A stretch of 42,608 nucleotides of DNA, from the NCBI RefSeq assembly GCF_003121405.1, contig NZ_QBUY01000079.1:1-42608 (forward strand), written 5' to 3'. How positions within the stretch are numbered: the first letter of the stretch is position 1; the number at the start of each line of letters is the position of its first letter. Both the position numbers and the translations under genes were made by a program. Of this stretch, positions 40,415 through 42,608 are shown piece by piece. Below the pieces are notes generated by a model. It was not told the origin of the DNA. It saw nothing but the letters and a program-made list of their open reading frames with translations, and made no database searches. Origin of the DNA: Paraburkholderia sp. C35. Lineage in GTDB: Bacteria; Pseudomonadota; Gammaproteobacteria; Burkholderiales; Burkholderiaceae.

Positions 40415-41803
40415 ATGACCACCGCTACGCCGCCCGATCTCACGCCCTTCCCGCCCCTCGCCCAGCTTGCCGCCGATCTCGCCGCGGGCCGCACGACCAG
40501 CCGCGCGCTAGTCGAAGCCGCGCTCGAACGGATCGCCGATCCCGCCGGCCAGGGCGCAGCCGTTTTCATGCAGGTCGATGCCGGCAACGCACGCGCCACG
40601 GCCGACGCGCACGACCGCCTGCGCGCCGCCGGCACCGTGCTGTCGCCGCTCGCGGGCATCCCCGTGTCGGTGAAGGATCTGTTCGACATCGAAGGACAGG
40701 TGACGCGCGCCGGCTCGACGGCACTGTCGAACGCCGCGCCTGCGGCGGCGGACGCACCTGCCGTCGCGCGGCTCAAGCGCGCGGGCGCCGTGATCGTCGG
40801 GCGCACGAACATGAGCGAGTTCGCGTTTTCGGGACTCGGTCTCAATCCGCATTACGGCAATCCGCTGTCGCCTTATCGACGTGATGTGAAAGGTGACGAG
40901 CGGGTATCGGGCGGATCGTCGTCGGGTGCGGCGGCGTCGGTGGCGGACGGCATGGCGGCCGTCGCGCTCGGCAGCGACACGGGCGGCTCGCTGCGCATTC
41001 CCGCCGCGCTGTGCGGGCTGACGGGCTTCAAGCCGACCGCCGATCGCGTGCCGAAGCAAGGCGGCGTGCCGCTTTCCTCAACGCTCGATTCGTTCGGCCC
41101 GATCGGCGCGACGGTCGCCTGCTGCGCGCTGGTGGACCGGATTCTCGCCGGGCTGGAGCCGGTGATTCCGGCGGCGCGGCCACTGGAAGGCGTGCGTCTG
41201 GGCGTGCTGAACCATTACGTAACGGACGGCATCGAGCCGGAGGTCGCCGACGCGTATGACGCCGCGCTCAAGCATCTGGAGGCGGCGGGCGCGATTGTCA
41301 GCGACGTGCGTTTTGCGCCGCTCGACCGGCTCGCGGACATCAACCGCTTCGGTTTTTCGCCGATCGAAGCCTACGCGTGGCACCGCCCGTTGCTCGAAAC
41401 ACAGCGCGACGCCTACGATCCGCGCGTGCTCACACGCATCCTGAGAGGCCAGCCGGCAACTGCTGCCGACTATCTCGACCTGCTCGCCGGCCGTGCCGCC
41501 CTGCTGGCCGAGGCGCGCCCGATGTGGCAGCGGTTCGACGCGATCGTCGCGCCGACGGTGCCGATCGTGCCGCCGCGCGTCGCCGATGTCGTCGATGACG
41601 ACGACGCCTTCTTCCGCGCCAATGGCCTCGTGCTGCGCAACCCGAGCGCGTTCAATTTCCTCGATGCATGCGCGATCTCGCTGCCCTGCCACCCGCGCGG
41701 CGGCGCGCCTGTGGGCCTGATGCTGACCGCCGGGCCGCATGCGGACGACGCGCTGCTGGGAATAGCCAGGGCCGTCGAAGCGGTACTCAATACGATCCGC
41801 TGA
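40415..41803 (+). CDS. Amidase-signature-family hydrolase
   Basis: A 462-residue amidase-signature enzyme that hydrolyses amide bonds with a Ser-Ser-Lys triad. GIPVSVKDLFD gives Lys87, SGGSSSGAAASVADG gives the cis-serine near 168, and LGSDTGGSLRIPAALCGLTG gives the nucleophile Ser192. The remainder is the usual alpha/beta fold with ALRHPV-like C-terminal sequence replaced by SLPCHPRGGAPVGLMLTAGP. It resembles GatA-like and allophanate-type amidases, but lacks gatB/gatC neighbours, so it is not the tRNA amidotransferase. Substrate unknown. The ATG at 40415 gives the family length; the open frame upstream is not conserved in type. Confidence 0.9.
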   Translation: MTTATPPDLTPFPPLAQLAADLAAGRTTSRALVEAALERIADPAGQGAAVFMQVDAGNARATADAHDRLRAAGTVLSPLAGIPVSVKDLFDIEGQVTRAGSTALSNAAPAAADAPAVARLKRAGAVIVGRTNMSEFAFSGLGLNPHYGNPLSPYRRDVKGDERVSGGSSSGAAASVADGMAAVALGSDTGGSLRIPAALCGLTGFKPTADRVPKQGGVPLSSTLDSFGPIGATVACCALVDRILAGLEPVIPAARPLEGVRLGVLNHYVTDGIEPEVADAYDAALKHLEAAGAIVSDVRFAPLDRLADINRFGFSPIEAYAWHRPLLETQRDAYDPRVLTRILRGQPATAADYLDLLAGRAALLAEARPMWQRFDAIVAPTVPIVPPRVADVVDDDDAFFRANGLVLRNPSAFNFLDACAISLPCHPRGGAPVGLMLTAGPHADDALLGIARAVEAVLNTIR

Positions 41804-41886
41804 CGTGCACGGCGGGTCGTGTCCGGCGCGTTGCAAGCCGCTCGCAAGGCACCAGCGGGCGGCGGGCATGCGCCACGGGCTTCGGC

Positions 41887-41892
41887 TAGAAT
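41887..41892 (+). promoter_or_regulatory. Candidate -10 box for dsbB
   Basis: TAGAAT in GGCTAGAATCGCC, 40 bp before the dsbB ATG, is a common -10 form in this group. The -35 is not evident. Confidence 0.35.
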
Positions 41893-41931
41893 CGCCGCAC
41901 CTTTTTCCGAACTTCCACCGCTTGCAGGATC

Positions 41932-42438
41932 ATGAATATCGATAACGTTAAATTGCGCCGTGAGCGCGGTCTGCTCGTTCTGCTCGGCTTTATCTGTCTC
42001 GCGCGCGTGGGTGGCGCGCTGTATCTGCAGTTCGTCGAGCATGAAGATCCCTGTCCGTTGTGCATCATCCAGCGGTATTTCTATCTGCTGATTGCCGTTT
42101 TTGCGTTTCTTGGTGCCCGGATGCGGGGATGGACGGGCGTTCGGCTGCTCGAGTTTCTTGCCTTGCTGTCGGCGCTGTGTGGGTTGGTGACGGGTGCCCG
42201 GCATGTTTATGTGCAGTCGCATCCTAATTTCAGCTGCGGGTTTGATGCGTTGCAGCCGATTGTGGATGGGTTGCCTCCGGCTCAGTGGCTGCCGAGTGTG
42301 TTCAAGGGCGCTGGCCTGTGTGAGACGCCTTATCCGCCGATTCTTGGGTTGTCGTTGCCGATGGGGTCGTTGGTCGGGTTTGTCGTGGCGTTTGTGGCGA
42401 TTTTGCTTGGGTTGGTGAGGAATCGCGGAGCGCGGTGA
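41932..42438 (+). CDS. dsbB: Disulphide bond formation protein DsbB
   Basis: An inner-membrane quinone reductase that re-oxidises DsbA. The 168-residue protein has four membrane segments (about 14–34, 45–62, 70–90, 145–165) and the two periplasmic cysteine pairs: Cys41–Cys44 in DPCPLCIIQRY and Cys102/Cys130 in NFSCGFD and GLCETPYP. Arg48 (IIQRY) is the conserved residue near the quinone. The start at 41932 fits the family length. From about codon 75 onward the third codon positions become noticeably richer in T and G (for example GTG, GGG, TTG, GGT) than the rest of the window. Confidence 0.95.
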   Translation: MNIDNVKLRRERGLLVLLGFICLARVGGALYLQFVEHEDPCPLCIIQRYFYLLIAVFAFLGARMRGWTGVRLLEFLALLSALCGLVTGARHVYVQSHPNFSCGFDALQPIVDGLPPAQWLPSVFKGAGLCETPYPPILGLSLPMGSLVGFVVAFVAILLGLVRNRGAR

Positions 42439-42467
42439 GGGTTTTGGTTTTGGGTTTTGTTGTTGTT

Positions 42468-42491
42468 GCTTTCGCTTTCGCTTTCGCTCTC
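42468..42491. repeat. GCTTTC hexanucleotide repeats
   Basis: Three perfect tandem copies of GCTTTC (42468–42485) and one degenerate GCTCTC copy (42486–42491), 30 bp after the dsbB stop. A simple tandem repeat that could vary in copy number. Confidence 0.7.
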
Positions 42492-42535
42492 TACTTTGCG
42501 GGCATCCGCGGTTTGGTAGTGGTGCCTCACGCGTC

Positions 42536-42588
42536 GCCCCTGTGCGGGGCAGCACCTACTTTTCTTTGCCGCGGCAAAGAAAAGTAGG
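42536..42588. repeat. Palindromic intergenic element of two hairpins
   Basis: GCCCC-TGTGC-GGGGC (42536–42550) is a small hairpin. Four bp later a perfect 34-bp palindrome (42555–42588), half-site CCTACTTTTCTTTGCCG, folds with no unpaired bases apart from the centre. The flank continues with AAAAGAAAGCCGC. I recall sequence of this kind as a dispersed intergenic element in Burkholderia-group genomes, but cannot confirm this here. It could also act as a terminator of dsbB. It may extend beyond the window. Confidence 0.75.
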
Positions 42589-42608
42589 CAAAAGAAAGCC
42601 GCTGAACA

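Overview
The window reads as chromosomal DNA of a beta-proteobacterium of the Burkholderia group, most likely Paraburkholderia or Caballeronia. The basis is its high G+C content, the gyrA–DUF2059–serC–pheA–hisC–tyrA–aroA–cmk–rpsA–ihfB–lapA–lapB–ugd order, the DUF2059 and DUF2968 families, the two-piece tmRNA-independent (one-piece) ssrA gene with a Burkholderia-like tag, and a palindromic intergenic element at the right edge. No insertion sequence, prophage, CRISPR array, tRNA or rRNA gene was found.

Bases 1–15,250 are one leftward block of core genes. gyrA comes first, followed by a DUF2059 exported protein and a terminator. Then comes the mixed-function supraoperon for serine and aromatic amino acid synthesis (serC, pheA, hisC, tyrA, aroA), which runs into cmk, rpsA and ihfB and ends at a strong terminator. 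lapA and lapB (control of lipopolysaccharide synthesis) and a right-hand part of ugd (UDP-glucose dehydrogenase, cut by the window edge) follow.

Bases 15,700–19,600 read rightward: an OmpA-family envelope protein, ubiG, gph, the tmRNA gene ssrA, a lone PAAR-domain protein and a small secreted-repeat protein. A small exported protein of unknown function points left at 19.7–19.9 kb.

Bases 20,100–26,690 hold a soluble NAD-linked, molybdenum-containing formate dehydrogenase operon (fdsG-fdsB-fdsA-fdsD). It is divergent from a regulator that joins a ModE-like helix-turn-helix to a periplasmic-binding-protein-like domain. No fdsC/fdhD gene is present in the operon. The shared 134-bp gap carries short dyads that could be operators.

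Bases 26,690–33,400 hold an FAD aromatic-type monooxygenase, a metal-sensing ArsR/SmtB-type repressor overlapping a very histidine-rich cation diffusion facilitator, a TPR-glycosyltransferase fusion, and a CitA-like citrate symporter. The repressor has a complete alpha-5 zinc site, and a matching 12-2-12 operator lies on its own promoter.

Bases 33,700–42,608 hold a GNAT acetyltransferase, an unrecognised one-membrane-segment protein, a DUF2968 coiled-coil protein, a class-I glutamine amidotransferase-like hydrolase (peptidase C26) with a ~228-residue low-complexity N-terminal extension, a CPA2-type cation/proton antiporter without an RCK domain, an amidase, and dsbB. Downstream of dsbB lie GCTTTC repeats and two hairpins, one a perfect 34-bp palindrome.

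I see no wholly new multi-gene defence or mobile system. The most interesting leads are the fds regulator and its operator region, the histidine-rich insertion in FdsG, the self-regulated arsR–CDF pair, the extended C26 hydrolase, the unrecognised 34.5-kb gene, and the palindromic element at the right end.
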